Source: JBBIJR01 sp037445875
GTDB lineage: Bacteria; CLD3; SB21
Length of the DNA stretch: 19,772 nucleotides
Assembly: GCA_037445875.1 (NCBI GenBank)
Contig: JBBIJR010000067.1
Location: forward strand, 1-19,772
Reading direction: 5' to 3'
The position numbers and the translations under genes were made by a program. The notes under the pieces were generated by a model that ran no database searches, was not told where the DNA came from, and saw only the letters and a program-made list of their open reading frames with translations. This document shows, piece after piece, positions 1 to 8,600 of this stretch. The first letter of the stretch is position 1. Every line of letters starts with the position of its first letter.

Positions 1-964
1 CCCTCGGGAAATCGCTCAGATCAAACACTTCGTCGACCACGGGCTGTATGCCGTGCCGGTCGAAATACCGCACCATGTTGTTGAAGTCCCTGGCCGTGCC
101 CATCGTGGAGCCCTGCACCGTGAGCTGCTTCCAGAAGATGCGCCGCAGGTCGATCGAGGAGGGATTGCCGGCCGTGGCGCCGTAGACGACGAGCCGGCCG
201 CCGGGCTTGAGCGTTCCGAGCAGTTCGTTGATACCGTCTCCGCCCGCCCCATCCACGACGAGATCGACGCCGCCGAGCCGGTCCAGATCCGCCTGCGCCT
301 GCTTGTACGCGTTCTCTTTCCTGTACGCGATGCCGAATGCTGCCCCTCGGGCCAGCGCTTGTTCGATCTTCTTGCTATCTCCTGAGGTCACGACAACACG
401 AGCGCCGGCGTGAACGGCCATCTCCATCGCTAGCGACGCGACACCGCCTCCGATGCCCGAGATCAGCACGGTCTCGCCGCGCTGAAGGCGGCCCTGCACA
501 AACAGCGCGCGATACGCCGTCAGGCCCGCCAGTGGAATGGCAGCCGCTTTCTCCATGCTCAGGTACTCCGGCTTTTCGACCAGATACTCGACGGGCACTG
601 CAACGTATTCCGCCAGCGTGCCGCTGTCGGGCATCCCGAGGATGCGGTATTCATTGCCCTGGGCTCTTGGATTGTCTCCCCAGTTCATGCTGGGGTTGAT
701 GACGACTTTCTTCCCTATCCAGTGTGCGTCCTGGTCTGAGCCGACCTGCTGCACCATCCCTGCGCCATCCGAGCCGAGGATCGTGGGAAGGCGGATTCTC
801 GCATAGAGGCCTTGAACGATCCACCAATCACGATGATTGAGGGCCGCCGCCTTGAGGGCAACTACGGCCTGGCCTTCCGCCGCACCGGGAAATGAGACTT
901 CTTCGAGGCGTAACTTGTCGATGGAACCGATCTCGCGTAGAACTACGGCCTTCATCGTCTTCAT
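1..964 (-). CDS. Medium-chain dehydrogenase/reductase, quinone oxidoreductase-like (3' end cut by window)
   Basis: About 321 codons are present, open to the window edge, so the C-terminus is missing. The N-terminal GroES-like half carries an NHRD segment followed by a LGSDGAG stretch, and the middle has a Rossmann nucleotide-binding loop read as SGIGGGVAS, then a basic patch after the second strand, as expected of NAD(P)(H)-dependent MDR enzymes. The substrate cannot be told. Zinc-ligand cysteines usual in classical alcohol dehydrogenases are not apparent, so a quinone/enoyl reductase type is as likely as an alcohol dehydrogenase. The ATG at 964 is preceded by GGTGG and is preferred; an in-frame ATG at 955 is possible. 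The gene lies 58 bp downstream of the bacilliredoxin gene on the same strand and may share its promoter. Confidence 0.85.
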   Translation of the reverse strand, partial: MKTMKAVVLREIGSIDKLRLEEVSFPGAAEGQAVVALKAAALNHRDWWIVQGLYARIRLPTILGSDGAGMVQQVGSDQDAHWIGKKVVINPSMNWGDNPRAQGNEYRILGMPDSGTLAEYVAVPVEYLVEKPEYLSMEKAAAIPLAGLTAYRALFVQGRLQRGETVLISGIGGGVASLAMEMAVHAGARVVVTSGDSKKIEQALARGAAFGIAYRKENAYKQAQADLDRLGGVDLVVDGAGGDGINELLGTLKPGGRLVVYGATAGNPSSIDLRRIFWKQLTVQGSTMGTARDFNNMVRYFDRHGIQPVVDEVFDLSDFPR

Positions 965-1022
965 GACGCCACCGTATCAATGAGGGCATCGGCCTGCCGC
1001 ATAATACGATCTCGGGGGACGT

Positions 1023-1457
1023 TCAGGCGGCGACTCCTTTTCGACAATGCTTCTCGAACGCTTCCGTGATGCCCTTGGCAACGTCCAACGCCGAGCGGCC
1101 CTCGATTTGGTGCCGCGGCATGAACCAAACGGGAGTTCCGTCTTTGAAAATCGCAATGGACGGTGAGGAAGGCGGGACGTCACCAAGCAACTGGCGAACG
1201 CGTGCCACGGCCTCTATGTCCTGTCCCGCAAACACCGTGGCGAGGTGGTCCGGCAGGTTCCGGTTTTGAAGGGCCAGAACCATTCCCGGCCTTGCCATAC
1301 CGGCCGCGCAGCCGCACACCGAGTTGATGAAAATGACCGTCGTCCCCTTCAAGTTGGCAACCGCCTCGTCCACCGATGCAGCTGTGCGAAGTTCCTTGAA
1401 TCCGACGCGCGTTAGTTCCTCCCTCATGGGGGCTATCATTCGCTCATCGTAGGGCAT
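1023..1457 (-). CDS. Bacilliredoxin, BrxA/BrxB (YphP/YqiW) family
   Basis: 144 residues, the normal size for this family. The thioredoxin-like fold carries the diagnostic CGC motif in SVCGCAAGMARPG (Cys48, Cys50), and a conserved PSSPSIAIF segment follows. Bacilliredoxins remove bacillithiol or related low-molecular-weight thiols from mixed disulfides on proteins and also have weak disulfide isomerase activity; the thiol used in this organism is unknown. The start was placed at the ATG at 1457 because AAAGGAG lies just upstream. A longer open frame reaching 1514 would begin inside the promoter and is rejected. The gene has its own clear sigma70-type promoter (1496-1524) and is the first gene of a probable two-gene unit with the downstream dehydrogenase, suggesting a redox-related role for both. 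Confidence 0.93.
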   Translation of the reverse strand: MPYDERMIAPMREELTRVGFKELRTAASVDEAVANLKGTTVIFINSVCGCAAGMARPGMVLALQNRNLPDHLATVFAGQDIEAVARVRQLLGDVPPSSPSIAIFKDGTPVWFMPRHQIEGRSALDVAKGITEAFEKHCRKGVAA

Positions 1458-1495
1458 GGGTTCTCCTTTATGAAAATGGAATTCTGTCGTGCACG

Positions 1496-1524
1496 AAGAT
1501 ACTCGTTTGACCATGAAATGTCAA
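1496..1524 (-). promoter_or_regulatory. Sigma70-type promoter of the bacilliredoxin gene
   Basis: Read on the minus strand, a perfect -35 TTGACA (1524-1519) is followed after exactly 17 bp by TATCTT (1501-1496). The -10 lies 38 bp upstream of the ATG at 1457. The heptamer repeat cluster directly abuts the -35 element on its upstream side. Confidence 0.75.
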
Positions 1525-1527
1525 CGT

Positions 1528-1562
1528 GTTAACAGCTAACAGTTATCAGTGGTCAGTGATCA
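1528..1562. repeat. Five tandem degenerate 7-bp repeats
   Basis: Five consecutive heptamers can be read without gaps: GTTAACA, GCTAACA, GTTATCA, GTGGTCA, GTGATCA. Each starts with G and ends in CA, giving the consensus G(T/C)(T/G)(A/G)(A/T)CA. Similar short heptameric tandem repeats are scattered between genes in a number of bacterial genomes, notably cyanobacteria and uncultured lineages. Here the array begins 4 bp beyond the -35 of the bacilliredoxin promoter, so it could be an upstream regulatory site or just an intergenic repeat. Confidence 0.6.
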
Positions 1563-1861
1563 ATCCGCAGCGGTCGATTGCCTGTAGACACAATCATGAT
1601 GCACAGGGGAGGTCTCGTTGCGCGAAGTTCCGCCCAGAATCCCAGGATATGAGAGTGCAAATATTGGAAATTGTCAACTTTAACTGTTTCAGCATGAGGC
1701 ACTCTGATAATTGATGATACACTTTGATAGACGGACACGGTAATCCTCTTTTGACAAGCTATTGTTTTTCTTGATGGAGAGGTGGTGCGCCCGTTGGCCG
1801 CGTATTTGATAGAGTCAAGGCCGATTGGAAGGAGCAATGAACTTTCATCAGGAGGAAAGCC
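1563..1861. other. Intergenic stretch, mostly without recognisable features
   Basis: This AT-richer segment separates the divergent bacilliredoxin and small plus-strand genes. A TTGACA occurs on the plus strand at 1751-1756, but the sequence 16-18 bp further on does not resemble a -10 hexamer, so the promoter of the plus-strand gene is not fixed. A second TTGACA on the minus strand (1677-1672) has TCATAT 19 bp further on, a weak promoter at best. No RNA gene, long inverted repeat or coding frame with a ribosome site is visible. Confidence 0.5.
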
Positions 1862-2197
1862 ATGGAGTTGAAAGCCAAGGTCAGTTCAGCACGACGGCCG
1901 AAAGACAAGCCTGTGTTTTTTGAACTCGAGGAGGACATCCTGAAGTTTGGGCTGAATTCCGAGCCCGCATCGGCCAATGTGGTGGCCAAGCGGCTGCACA
2001 TGAAGGAGAACCCGAAGAACATCTCCATGATACGCCAGGCGCTCAACAAGATGCTCAAGGAACAGAAGGTTTATCGGTGCGGCAGTCGCTACGCCATCGA
2101 CTACCGGGGTGGGATCAACCTGATGCAGTCGTTCTGCATCAAGATCGCAGACGACGCCTACAAGATCAACAACTTCGCTTTCGAACATATGGCCTGA
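1862..2197 (+). CDS. Hypothetical small protein with possible winged-helix domain
   Basis: 111 residues, not recognised as a named family. The start is well supported: AGGAGG lies 9 bp before the ATG. The first 15 residues are basic. Residues about 20-80 read as three helices followed by a hairpin: an acidic helix, then VVAKRLHM, then ISMIRQALNKMLKE, then KVYRCGSRYAIDY. This resembles a winged helix-turn-helix in which the last part is the wing. The tail (about 85-111) is different in character and ends FEHMA. A DNA-binding or regulatory role is inference from this pattern only. It stands alone between a divergent redox unit and a convergent protease operon. Confidence 0.7.
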   Translation: MELKAKVSSARRPKDKPVFFELEEDILKFGLNSEPASANVVAKRLHMKENPKNISMIRQALNKMLKEQKVYRCGSRYAIDYRGGINLMQSFCIKIADDAYKINNFAFEHMA

Positions 2198-2214
2198 AGA
2201 ACGCTTGGGTTCTT
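2197..2214 (+). terminator. Weak stem-loop just after the small plus-strand gene
   Basis: AAGAAC and GTTCTT form a 6-bp stem around a 6-base loop, starting on the last base of the stop codon. Only a short T run follows, so termination is a guess. The remaining convergent gap to 2300 shows no better hairpin for either strand. Confidence 0.3.
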
Positions 2215-2300
2215 TGGATCACGCAATGTTACTCAGAAGGCAATAACCATTGGAATCGCCAGGTGACACACACCATGCGGCTTCCGACCTCTGCCGGCCT

Positions 2301-3863
2301 CTACTTCGTATCCGCAAACTTCCTCGCTTCGTCAAAGTACTTGAGCGCGCCCCTTACGACCGTATCGCTGGCCAGCCGAACCTGAGAGGCCTCGATGCTG
2401 CCGAAGACGTAGCGCGCCACCTCCGCTTTCACGAGGTTCTTCATGTTGTCCTTGTCTCTGAGCGACGCGGCGAGGTCCTCGGGTAATCCCTGCTCGGTAC
2501 CCATGCGTAGGATGGCCCGCCAGTCATCGTCGGACACGTCAAAGCCGGCGAGGAACTCATTCATCTTCCCCTTGTAGCGGTCTCTGAGTGCAGGACCGTT
2601 CTTCTCAAGATATTGGTTGGTGTAGTCCCTGAAGACACCCTTGCTCCACAGTTTCGCGTAGTATGCGCTGACGGTGTCCGAATCGACGTGGTAGTCTGGA
2701 ACGATGCCCCCGCCCCCGTAGACTACACGCCCACGCGACGTGAGGTACACTTTCGAGGAATCCGTGTGAAGCGTGTCGTTATGGCGGGCCTCCACGTAGT
2801 ACTCCTCCGCCGACTTGCCGTCGTACGGTCGTTGGATCAGCCGCCCGGAAGGCGTATAATAACGGGCGGTTGTCACACGAACCGCCGAGCCGTCCCCGAG
2901 CTCATACTGCGATTGAACGAGGCCCTTGCCGAAACTCCTCTCTCCTACTATGACCGCGCGGTCCAGGTCCTGCAGCGCACCCGCCACGATCTCCGATGCG
3001 GACGCCGAGCCCCGATTGACGAGCACGACGATCGGCAGCTTGCGGTACGAGCTCTTCTGGGTCGAGTAGTACTCGCGGCTGGAATTGGGAATACGGCCCT
3101 TCGTGTAGACGATCATCCGTCCGCCGGCCAGGAACTTGTCCGCAATGACATGCGCCTGTTCGAGGTACCCGCCACCGTTGTTGCGCAGGTCAAGCACCAG
3201 CTGCTGCATACCCTGGGCCTCGAGTTCTCGCAGGGCCTGTTCCACTTCGTCCGCCGTCGTCTCGGCAAATCGGTTGAACCGCAGAAAACCCGTCTTGTCG
3301 TCGAGCATAAACTTCGCATCCACGCTGAGAATCGGGATCTTGTCGCGCACGATGTCGAATTCGAGCAGGTCGGAAATGCCGGGCCGTTCGATCGTGACGT
3401 GGACCGTCGTGCCTTTGGGACCGCGAAGCTTCTTGGGCACTTCTTCCGTTGTAATGCCTTTAGTGGGAACGCCGTCGATCTTGACGATCTTGTCGCCCGC
3501 CAGGATGCCGAGGCGGTCCGAGGGAGTTCCCGGAATAGGCGTTACGACCGTCAGGATTCCATTGACAACCTCGAACTGGATCCCGATCCCTTCGAAATTG
3601 CCCTGGAACTCCTCCTTGACAGCCTTCATTTCCTTGGGCGGAATGTACACCGAGTGAGGGTCCAATCCTTTCAGCGCACCGACAATGGCGTCTTCGATGA
3701 GCTTTTCGGAATCCACTTCCTCCACATACGTCTGCGTCACGAGGTCGACCACCCGCGATAGCTTGACGATATTCCGGTAGCTGTTCTGCGCAAGATCGGT
3801 GAACCCAAAGGCCACGAATCCGGCCAGGAGCAACCCCAACGTCCATACGGTTCTTTTCTTCAT
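2301..3863 (-). CDS. S41 family C-terminal processing protease (second tandem copy)
   Basis: 520 residues from the ATG at 3863. Order: an N-terminal hydrophobic segment (about 5-25) that anchors it or exports it to the periplasm, a helical linker with GLDPHS, a PDZ domain (about 85-165), then the tail-specific protease domain. The catalytic dyad of the family is intact: Ser288 in GSASASE and Lys313 in SFGKG, 25 residues apart as in E. coli Prc (430/455). A C-terminal extension of about 150 residues follows the protease core. Such proteases cleave exported proteins near their C-termini. A start at 3878 would overlap the upstream stop by one base (TAATG), but the ATG at 3863 has GGGAG upstream and gives a cleaner membrane segment. 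The protein closely resembles its upstream neighbour, so the pair arose by duplication. It ends the long minus-strand block. Confidence 0.93.
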   Translation of the reverse strand: MKKRTVWTLGLLLAGFVAFGFTDLAQNSYRNIVKLSRVVDLVTQTYVEEVDSEKLIEDAIVGALKGLDPHSVYIPPKEMKAVKEEFQGNFEGIGIQFEVVNGILTVVTPIPGTPSDRLGILAGDKIVKIDGVPTKGITTEEVPKKLRGPKGTTVHVTIERPGISDLLEFDIVRDKIPILSVDAKFMLDDKTGFLRFNRFAETTADEVEQALRELEAQGMQQLVLDLRNNGGGYLEQAHVIADKFLAGGRMIVYTKGRIPNSSREYYSTQKSSYRKLPIVVLVNRGSASASEIVAGALQDLDRAVIVGERSFGKGLVQSQYELGDGSAVRVTTARYYTPSGRLIQRPYDGKSAEEYYVEARHNDTLHTDSSKVYLTSRGRVVYGGGGIVPDYHVDSDTVSAYYAKLWSKGVFRDYTNQYLEKNGPALRDRYKGKMNEFLAGFDVSDDDWRAILRMGTEQGLPEDLAASLRDKDNMKNLVKAEVARYVFGSIEASQVRLASDTVVRGALKYFDEARKFADTK

Positions 3864-3877
3864 CAAAAACTCTCCCA

Positions 3878-5452
3878 TTACTTAGTCACATAATTTTCAG
3901 CAAACTTCTCCGCCTCGGGAAAGAAGCCCATGGCTTTCCGGATCGCCGGATCGACCTGGAAGCGCACCTGGGCCGCTTCAAAACTGCCCCAGATGAAACG
4001 GGCCACCTCGGACTTGACGAGGTTCTTCATTTCTTCCTGGTCCTGCAAGGCGGAGACCGCGTCGGCCGGAATGCCCTTGGCAGCACCTGCTCGCAGGATG
4101 CCCTGGAAGTCGCCGTCCGAGATATCGAACGACTTCAGAAAAGCGGCAAAATCACTCTTGTACCGATCCCGAAGTTTAGGGCCGTGATCGTCGAGATACG
4201 TGTTCACGAAATCCCGGAACACCCCTTTGCTCCACAAGCGGACGTAATAGGGCGTCACGGTATCGCTTCCGATAGGATAGTCCGGTACGATACCGCCGCC
4301 GCCGAATACTTTGCGGCCGGATCGTGTCAGATACACGAGCGTAGAGTCCGTGCGCATCGTATCGTTGCCGTGGGCTTCACCGTAGTAGTCCTCCAGCGAC
4401 TTGCCGTCGTAGGGGCGCTGAATCAATCTCCCGCTCGGCGTATAGTATCGCGCCGTCGTGATCCGGACCGCGGAACCGTCGTCCAGATCGAACTGGTTCT
4501 GTACGAGGCCCTTTCCGAAGCTCCGCTCGCCCACGACCAGGCCGCGGTCGAGATCCTGCATGGCGCCCGCGACGATCTCGGAAGCCGATGCGGAGCCACG
4601 ATTGATGAGAACGACGACCGGCATGGTCCGATACCGATCCTTGGGTGTGGAATAGTAATCCTGGGATGAATTGGGAATTCTCCCTTTTGTGTAAACGATC
4701 TTCTCGCCGCCGGGCAGGAACTTGTCGACGATCAGCTCCGCCTGCTCGAGGTATCCTCCGCTGTTGTTTCGAAGGTCGAGGATCAAGCGCGTCATTCCCT
4801 TGGCTTCCAGTTCCTGCAGTGCCTCTTCGATCTCATCCGCGGTGGTCTCCGCAAAACGGATGCACCGGATGAAGCCGGTGGTTTCATCGATCATGAACTT
4901 AGTATCGACGCTGTAGACGGGGATTTTGTCGCGAATAATCTCGAAATCGAGCGTGCCGGGCATGCCCGGACGTTCGACGGTCAGATGCACCTTGGTGCCC
5001 TTGGGTCCGCGGAGCTTCCGCACGGCGTCTTCCACCGTGATGCCCTTGGTTGTCTCTTCATCGATGCGGATCACCCTGTCGCCCGCCTGGAGACCCACTT
5101 TTTCGGATGGACTGCCCGCAATCGGGCTGACGATGGTGAGCACGCCGTTGATGACGTCGATCTGGCTTCCGATCCCCTCAAAATTTCCCTGAAATTCCTC
5201 GGTGACTCTCTTCATCTCCCGGGGCGGAATGTAAACCGAATGAGGGTCCAGGCCGCGCAGCGCACCGACGATTGCATCGTCATACAGTTTGGTGTCATCC
5301 ACCTCCTCCACGTACGTCTGACCGATAAGGTCGAGCACCCGCGAGACCTTAAGGAGGTTCTTGTAGGTGGTTTGTGCCAGCGTCGTAAAACCGGTGACCG
5401 CCACGATCACCACGATCAACAGGGTAACGGGCAACAGCCATTTTCTTGACAT
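3878..5452 (-). CDS. S41 family C-terminal processing protease (first tandem copy)
   Basis: 524 residues. The layout matches the next gene almost block for block: hydrophobic N-terminus (about 5-25), a QTYVEEVD helix, PDZ domain (about 85-165), and protease domain with Ser289 and Lys314 as the Ser/Lys pair. Blocks such as GLDPHSVYIPP, YYTPSGRLIQRPYDGKS and LWSKGVFRD are shared between the copies, and the C-terminal extensions align too. Differences include IGSQ here against IGIQ in the other copy, and NNSGGY against NNGGGY in the conserved strand before the active site. GGAG lies 6 bp before the ATG. It follows the glucanotransferase gene by 13 bp. Both copies keep the catalytic residues, so both are probably active, perhaps on different substrates. 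Confidence 0.93.
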   Translation of the reverse strand: MSRKWLLPVTLLIVVIVAVTGFTTLAQTTYKNLLKVSRVLDLIGQTYVEEVDDTKLYDDAIVGALRGLDPHSVYIPPREMKRVTEEFQGNFEGIGSQIDVINGVLTIVSPIAGSPSEKVGLQAGDRVIRIDEETTKGITVEDAVRKLRGPKGTKVHLTVERPGMPGTLDFEIIRDKIPVYSVDTKFMIDETTGFIRCIRFAETTADEIEEALQELEAKGMTRLILDLRNNSGGYLEQAELIVDKFLPGGEKIVYTKGRIPNSSQDYYSTPKDRYRTMPVVVLINRGSASASEIVAGAMQDLDRGLVVGERSFGKGLVQNQFDLDDGSAVRITTARYYTPSGRLIQRPYDGKSLEDYYGEAHGNDTMRTDSTLVYLTRSGRKVFGGGGIVPDYPIGSDTVTPYYVRLWSKGVFRDFVNTYLDDHGPKLRDRYKSDFAAFLKSFDISDGDFQGILRAGAAKGIPADAVSALQDQEEMKNLVKSEVARFIWGSFEAAQVRFQVDPAIRKAMGFFPEAEKFAENYVTK

Positions 5453-5465
5453 ACCATTCTCCGGG

Positions 5466-7664
5466 TTAAGGTCGGGAAACGGATCGGCTCAACGACAATT
5501 GGAGTTTAACGCTCGCGCGTTCCGAAGGTTTCAGGCGCATCTTCCAGTGCGGGAACAAGCACGAGTTCTGATACACTTTTTCGAAGCCCTCTTCGGACAA
5601 GGACACTGTTTCGACCGGATGGCGCCACACGGTCGACGGCGGATCCGACTGAAGGTTGACGTCCACGCTCAACCATCGGTCCGCCATGCCCATCTCTCGA
5701 ACCTGATCGACAACACCCATGCTGGCCAACGAGCGGTCTTCCAGGTTGACTCCGTTGAAGTAGTAGTATCGGTCGTCTGCGTAACCTGCCAGCAAGGTAA
5801 GATTGAGCTCGACACCGAATAGGAACTCTACGGTCGCCCGCCCCGTGTGCTCGATCTCGTACAACACCGTCACCTCGGAAGCGCCGGGCTTCAGCGAAAA
5901 GGTTTTGACCATCCGAATCGGCTGCTTTTGTACCGCCACCAGGCCTTCGAAGGCAACCTCCACGCAATCATCGGACAGGCGGTTGCGCTCCGTCCACGAT
6001 GCCCGGGATGGGTATCCCAGCGGCTCATAGCGGCACCGGTAGAAGCTTTCGAGATCGACCGTCACCGGCAGAAACCGATCGACGAACGATCGGCGCGGCT
6101 CGAGATCGTATACGAGGTGCTCGTGCAGGTTTTCCTGTTTGGTCAGGATCCGATCGTGGATGCTGGCAATCTCTTTTTCCGAGTCCGGCGTACGGGCTTT
6201 CTTCCGCTCCTTCCTTCGCTGGAACTCCACCAGCTTCGAATGATACCCTTCTTCCCGCCGGGTCAGGCTGTCGGTCAGATGAAGGGGTACATCTTTGTAG
6301 TCGAGTTCCACGACCGGAGCGCCTTCCTCGGCGGCGAGGTACAGGTTGATGAATCGCGTCTCGATCAGCACCTCGTCCCGTCCGTCCATGTCGTAATCGA
6401 TCCGGTGATACTGATGCCAGTCCGTCCGATCACCGTATTCCACGGCATCGAGGAAGTTTTCCGCGGTGAGCATCTCGCGGTACATCGCATAACGGATATT
6501 ATTCAGATAAATTCCACCGAACACTCCGTGCCAGTAGGGACAGTTGCATTGGGCGGCCCACACGTGGTCCTGGGCTTTTTCGAGGAGCTGCAGTTTGTCT
6601 TCGTCATAGCTGTCGGGACGGTTCGGTGCGGCGGCGTGCAGCATCTGAACACGCTGACTCAGCCGCATCATCTTCTTGTGCATCCGGTTGGATTCTGCAT
6701 ACTTGACGAGAAAATGGCGCCAGAAACCGCCCCGTACGAAAACGCCGAACGGCTCTTCCCAATGCTGTTTCTTGATTTCTTCCTCGAACCGCTCGTACTG
6801 TTGAAACGCGTCGACGGGCAGGGCCCAGTGCTGCATCTCGGCATAGGAAGCGTTGGGCAGGTAGACGCGCCCCACCGGCCGCAGTTCGCGCAGGGCCTCC
6901 GAAAAATGCGTCATGCGTATCCAGTCGGCGTTGTCGGTCAAGAGCTGGAAGAACTTCCTGAGCCATCCTTCCTCGTACACGTGCCGGTGGGTCTGCGGCC
7001 AGATACCGAACTTTTCGCCGTCGTCCGCAAAGACGATCGTGCGCCGGCCGTCCTCCGTTACGAAGGATTTCAGATATTCGATGGTCTTTCGCGGTTCCTG
7101 GAACGGAATCAGGTAACGCGTCTTTTTGCTGATCGGAAAGATGTTGATCTTATATCCCTCTTCTTCGCTCAGGAAGTACCCTGTCAGTTGCTCTTCCTCC
7201 AGACCCGTGTACTTGAAGTGCGTGTCGTCGAGGATGACGTATTTCATCATGGCCTGGGAAACGGGCTTCGGAAAATGGGATTCCCAGACCCGTTCGGCGA
7301 TCCACATTCCTTCCGGGCGCGGTCCGAATTTCTCCTGCAGGTAAGCGGACAGCTTCTTGATCTGACCGATCTTATCGTAATCGGGGATGGAAGACAGAAT
7401 GGGTTCGTAATACGCCCCGCCGATCAGTTCCACCTGTCCGCGTTCCACCAGATTCCGAAGGCGAACGATATACTCCGGATAGGTGCGGTCGATCCAATCC
7501 AGCACGATGCCCGTGTGGTGCATGCCGATGCGGACGGCCGGGAACTGTTCCAGGACGTCGAGAAAGGGCCGGTACGCCTTCTGGAACGCCTCTTCGAACA
7601 CAAAATCAAAATTGCCGACCGGCTGATGATTGTGGATCCCGATCACAAAACGGACCGTTTTCAC
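5466..7664 (-). CDS. GH57 family 4-alpha-glucanotransferase / alpha-amylase-like enzyme
   Basis: 732 residues, slightly longer than the Thermococcus litoralis 4-alpha-glucanotransferase it resembles. The GH57 conserved regions are present: HNHQP (11-15), GGAYYEP (82-88), WIAERVWE (121-128) with Glu124 as likely nucleophile, and FADDGEKFG (212-220) with Asp214 as likely acid/base. These positions fit the known archaeal enzyme (Glu123, Asp214). Beyond about residue 400 the protein has the beta-rich DUF1925/DUF1926-type domains usual for this subgroup. There is no signal peptide, so it acts in the cytoplasm, probably moving or trimming alpha-1,4-glucan chains of glycogen or maltodextrin. The start codon is GTG, supported by a strong AGGAGGGG site. 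The stop of ftsY lies 9 bp upstream. No other glycogen gene is in the window. Confidence 0.93.
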   Translation of the reverse strand: MKTVRFVIGIHNHQPVGNFDFVFEEAFQKAYRPFLDVLEQFPAVRIGMHHTGIVLDWIDRTYPEYIVRLRNLVERGQVELIGGAYYEPILSSIPDYDKIGQIKKLSAYLQEKFGPRPEGMWIAERVWESHFPKPVSQAMMKYVILDDTHFKYTGLEEEQLTGYFLSEEEGYKINIFPISKKTRYLIPFQEPRKTIEYLKSFVTEDGRRTIVFADDGEKFGIWPQTHRHVYEEGWLRKFFQLLTDNADWIRMTHFSEALRELRPVGRVYLPNASYAEMQHWALPVDAFQQYERFEEEIKKQHWEEPFGVFVRGGFWRHFLVKYAESNRMHKKMMRLSQRVQMLHAAAPNRPDSYDEDKLQLLEKAQDHVWAAQCNCPYWHGVFGGIYLNNIRYAMYREMLTAENFLDAVEYGDRTDWHQYHRIDYDMDGRDEVLIETRFINLYLAAEEGAPVVELDYKDVPLHLTDSLTRREEGYHSKLVEFQRRKERKKARTPDSEKEIASIHDRILTKQENLHEHLVYDLEPRRSFVDRFLPVTVDLESFYRCRYEPLGYPSRASWTERNRLSDDCVEVAFEGLVAVQKQPIRMVKTFSLKPGASEVTVLYEIEHTGRATVEFLFGVELNLTLLAGYADDRYYYFNGVNLEDRSLASMGVVDQVREMGMADRWLSVDVNLQSDPPSTVWRHPVETVSLSEEGFEKVYQNSCLFPHWKMRLKPSERASVKLQLSLSRSVSRP

Positions 7665-7673
7665 GAGCCCCTC

Positions 7674-8594
7674 CTATTCCACGATCGCCCGTACAAAGTC
7701 CCGGGGCCGGAATTCTTCGAGGTCGTCCACGCCCTCTCCGACGCCGATGAACAGCACGGGGATTTTCAGTTCCTGTTGTATCGCGAGCACCACCCCTCCC
7801 TTGGCCGTACCGTCCAGTTTGGTCACGATGAGTCCCGTTACGGGTACAACCTGGGAAAACTGCCGGGCCTGTTGAACGGCGTTCTGTCCCGTGGTGCCGT
7901 CCAGCACGAGGATCGTGTCGTGCGGTGCATCGGGAATCTGTTTCTTGATCACGCGATGGATCTTCCTGAGTTCTTCCATCAGATTCGTTTTCGTGTGCAG
8001 GCGCCCGGCCGTGTCGACCAGCACGACGTCGAACCCGCCCGTCCGTGCGGAACCGATAGCGTCGAAGACGAGCGCTGCGGGATCGGCGCCGTCCTGCTGC
8101 CGCACCATCTGCACGGCCGACCGCTGCGCCCAGATCTCGAGTTGCCCGGCAGCCGCGGCGCGAAAGGTGTCGCCCGCCACCAGCAGCACTTTTCGGCCCG
8201 CCCCCGCGAGACGGCCGGCCAGCTTCCCGATCGTCGTGGTCTTGCCCGTTCCGTTGACGCCGACGATCAACGCCACGTAGGGTTTCCTCGCATCCAGACG
8301 CGCATCGAACTCCGCGGACGGCGCCCCGGCAAGCATGCTCTCCATCTCGCCTTCCAGCAGCCCGTACACCCGCGACGGTTCGGTGATCCGTTCCTTCCGG
8401 ACCTGCTGGCGGACGCGCTCCATTAGCCGGTGCGAAACGGCATATCCGATATCGGCCGTGATGAGGACCTCCTCGATCTGCTTGAGCATGGTCTCGTCGA
8501 GTACCGTCTCCGTGCCGAGCACTGAGGCGATGCGGCCGAACACGTTGGCACGCGTCTTAGTGAGACGCTCTTTCAGTTTGTCCAGCAGAGACAT
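7674..8594 (-). CDS. ftsY: Signal recognition particle receptor FtsY
   Basis: 306 residues. A four-helix N domain (about 1-85) precedes the GTPase NG domain. Visible motifs are the P-loop GVNGTGKTTT (112-121), DTFRAAAAGQLEIW (142-155), DTAGRLHTKTNLMEEL (194-209), TKLDGTAKGG (258-267) and the closing GVGEGVDDLEEF. DTFRAAA and the C-terminal motif separate FtsY from Ffh, as does the absence of an M domain. FtsY docks SRP-ribosome complexes at the membrane for co-translational insertion. The acidic A domain known from E. coli is absent, so membrane binding must rely on the short N-terminal helix, as in many other bacteria. It begins 6 bp after the VanZ-like gene and is probably translated from the same transcript. 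Confidence 0.97.
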   Translation of the reverse strand: MSLLDKLKERLTKTRANVFGRIASVLGTETVLDETMLKQIEEVLITADIGYAVSHRLMERVRQQVRKERITEPSRVYGLLEGEMESMLAGAPSAEFDARLDARKPYVALIVGVNGTGKTTTIGKLAGRLAGAGRKVLLVAGDTFRAAAAGQLEIWAQRSAVQMVRQQDGADPAALVFDAIGSARTGGFDVVLVDTAGRLHTKTNLMEELRKIHRVIKKQIPDAPHDTILVLDGTTGQNAVQQARQFSQVVPVTGLIVTKLDGTAKGGVVLAIQQELKIPVLFIGVGEGVDDLEEFRPRDFVRAIVE

Positions 8595-8600
8595 CTTATC

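Noticed and set aside
111..499. Two further CCCTGCAC octamers (111-118 and 492-499) like the operator core
   Set aside because: Both are single copies inside the dehydrogenase coding region, without a second unit 21 bp away, so chance occurrence is enough.
1751..1779. TTGACA on the plus strand as promoter of the small hypothetical gene
   Set aside because: The -35 is perfect but no acceptable -10 follows at 16-18 bp, so it was not listed as a promoter.
2613..3761. Open frame of 382 codons on the plus strand
   Set aside because: Antisense to the second S41 protease, which has complete catalytic motifs; the frame has no recognisable domain and no ribosome site.
5847..8426. Very long open frame (859 codons) on the plus strand
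   Set aside because: It is exactly antisense to the GH57 and ftsY genes, has no family motifs, is rich in His, Arg, Val and Asp as typical of the complementary frame of GC-rich genes, and spans two real genes and their junction.
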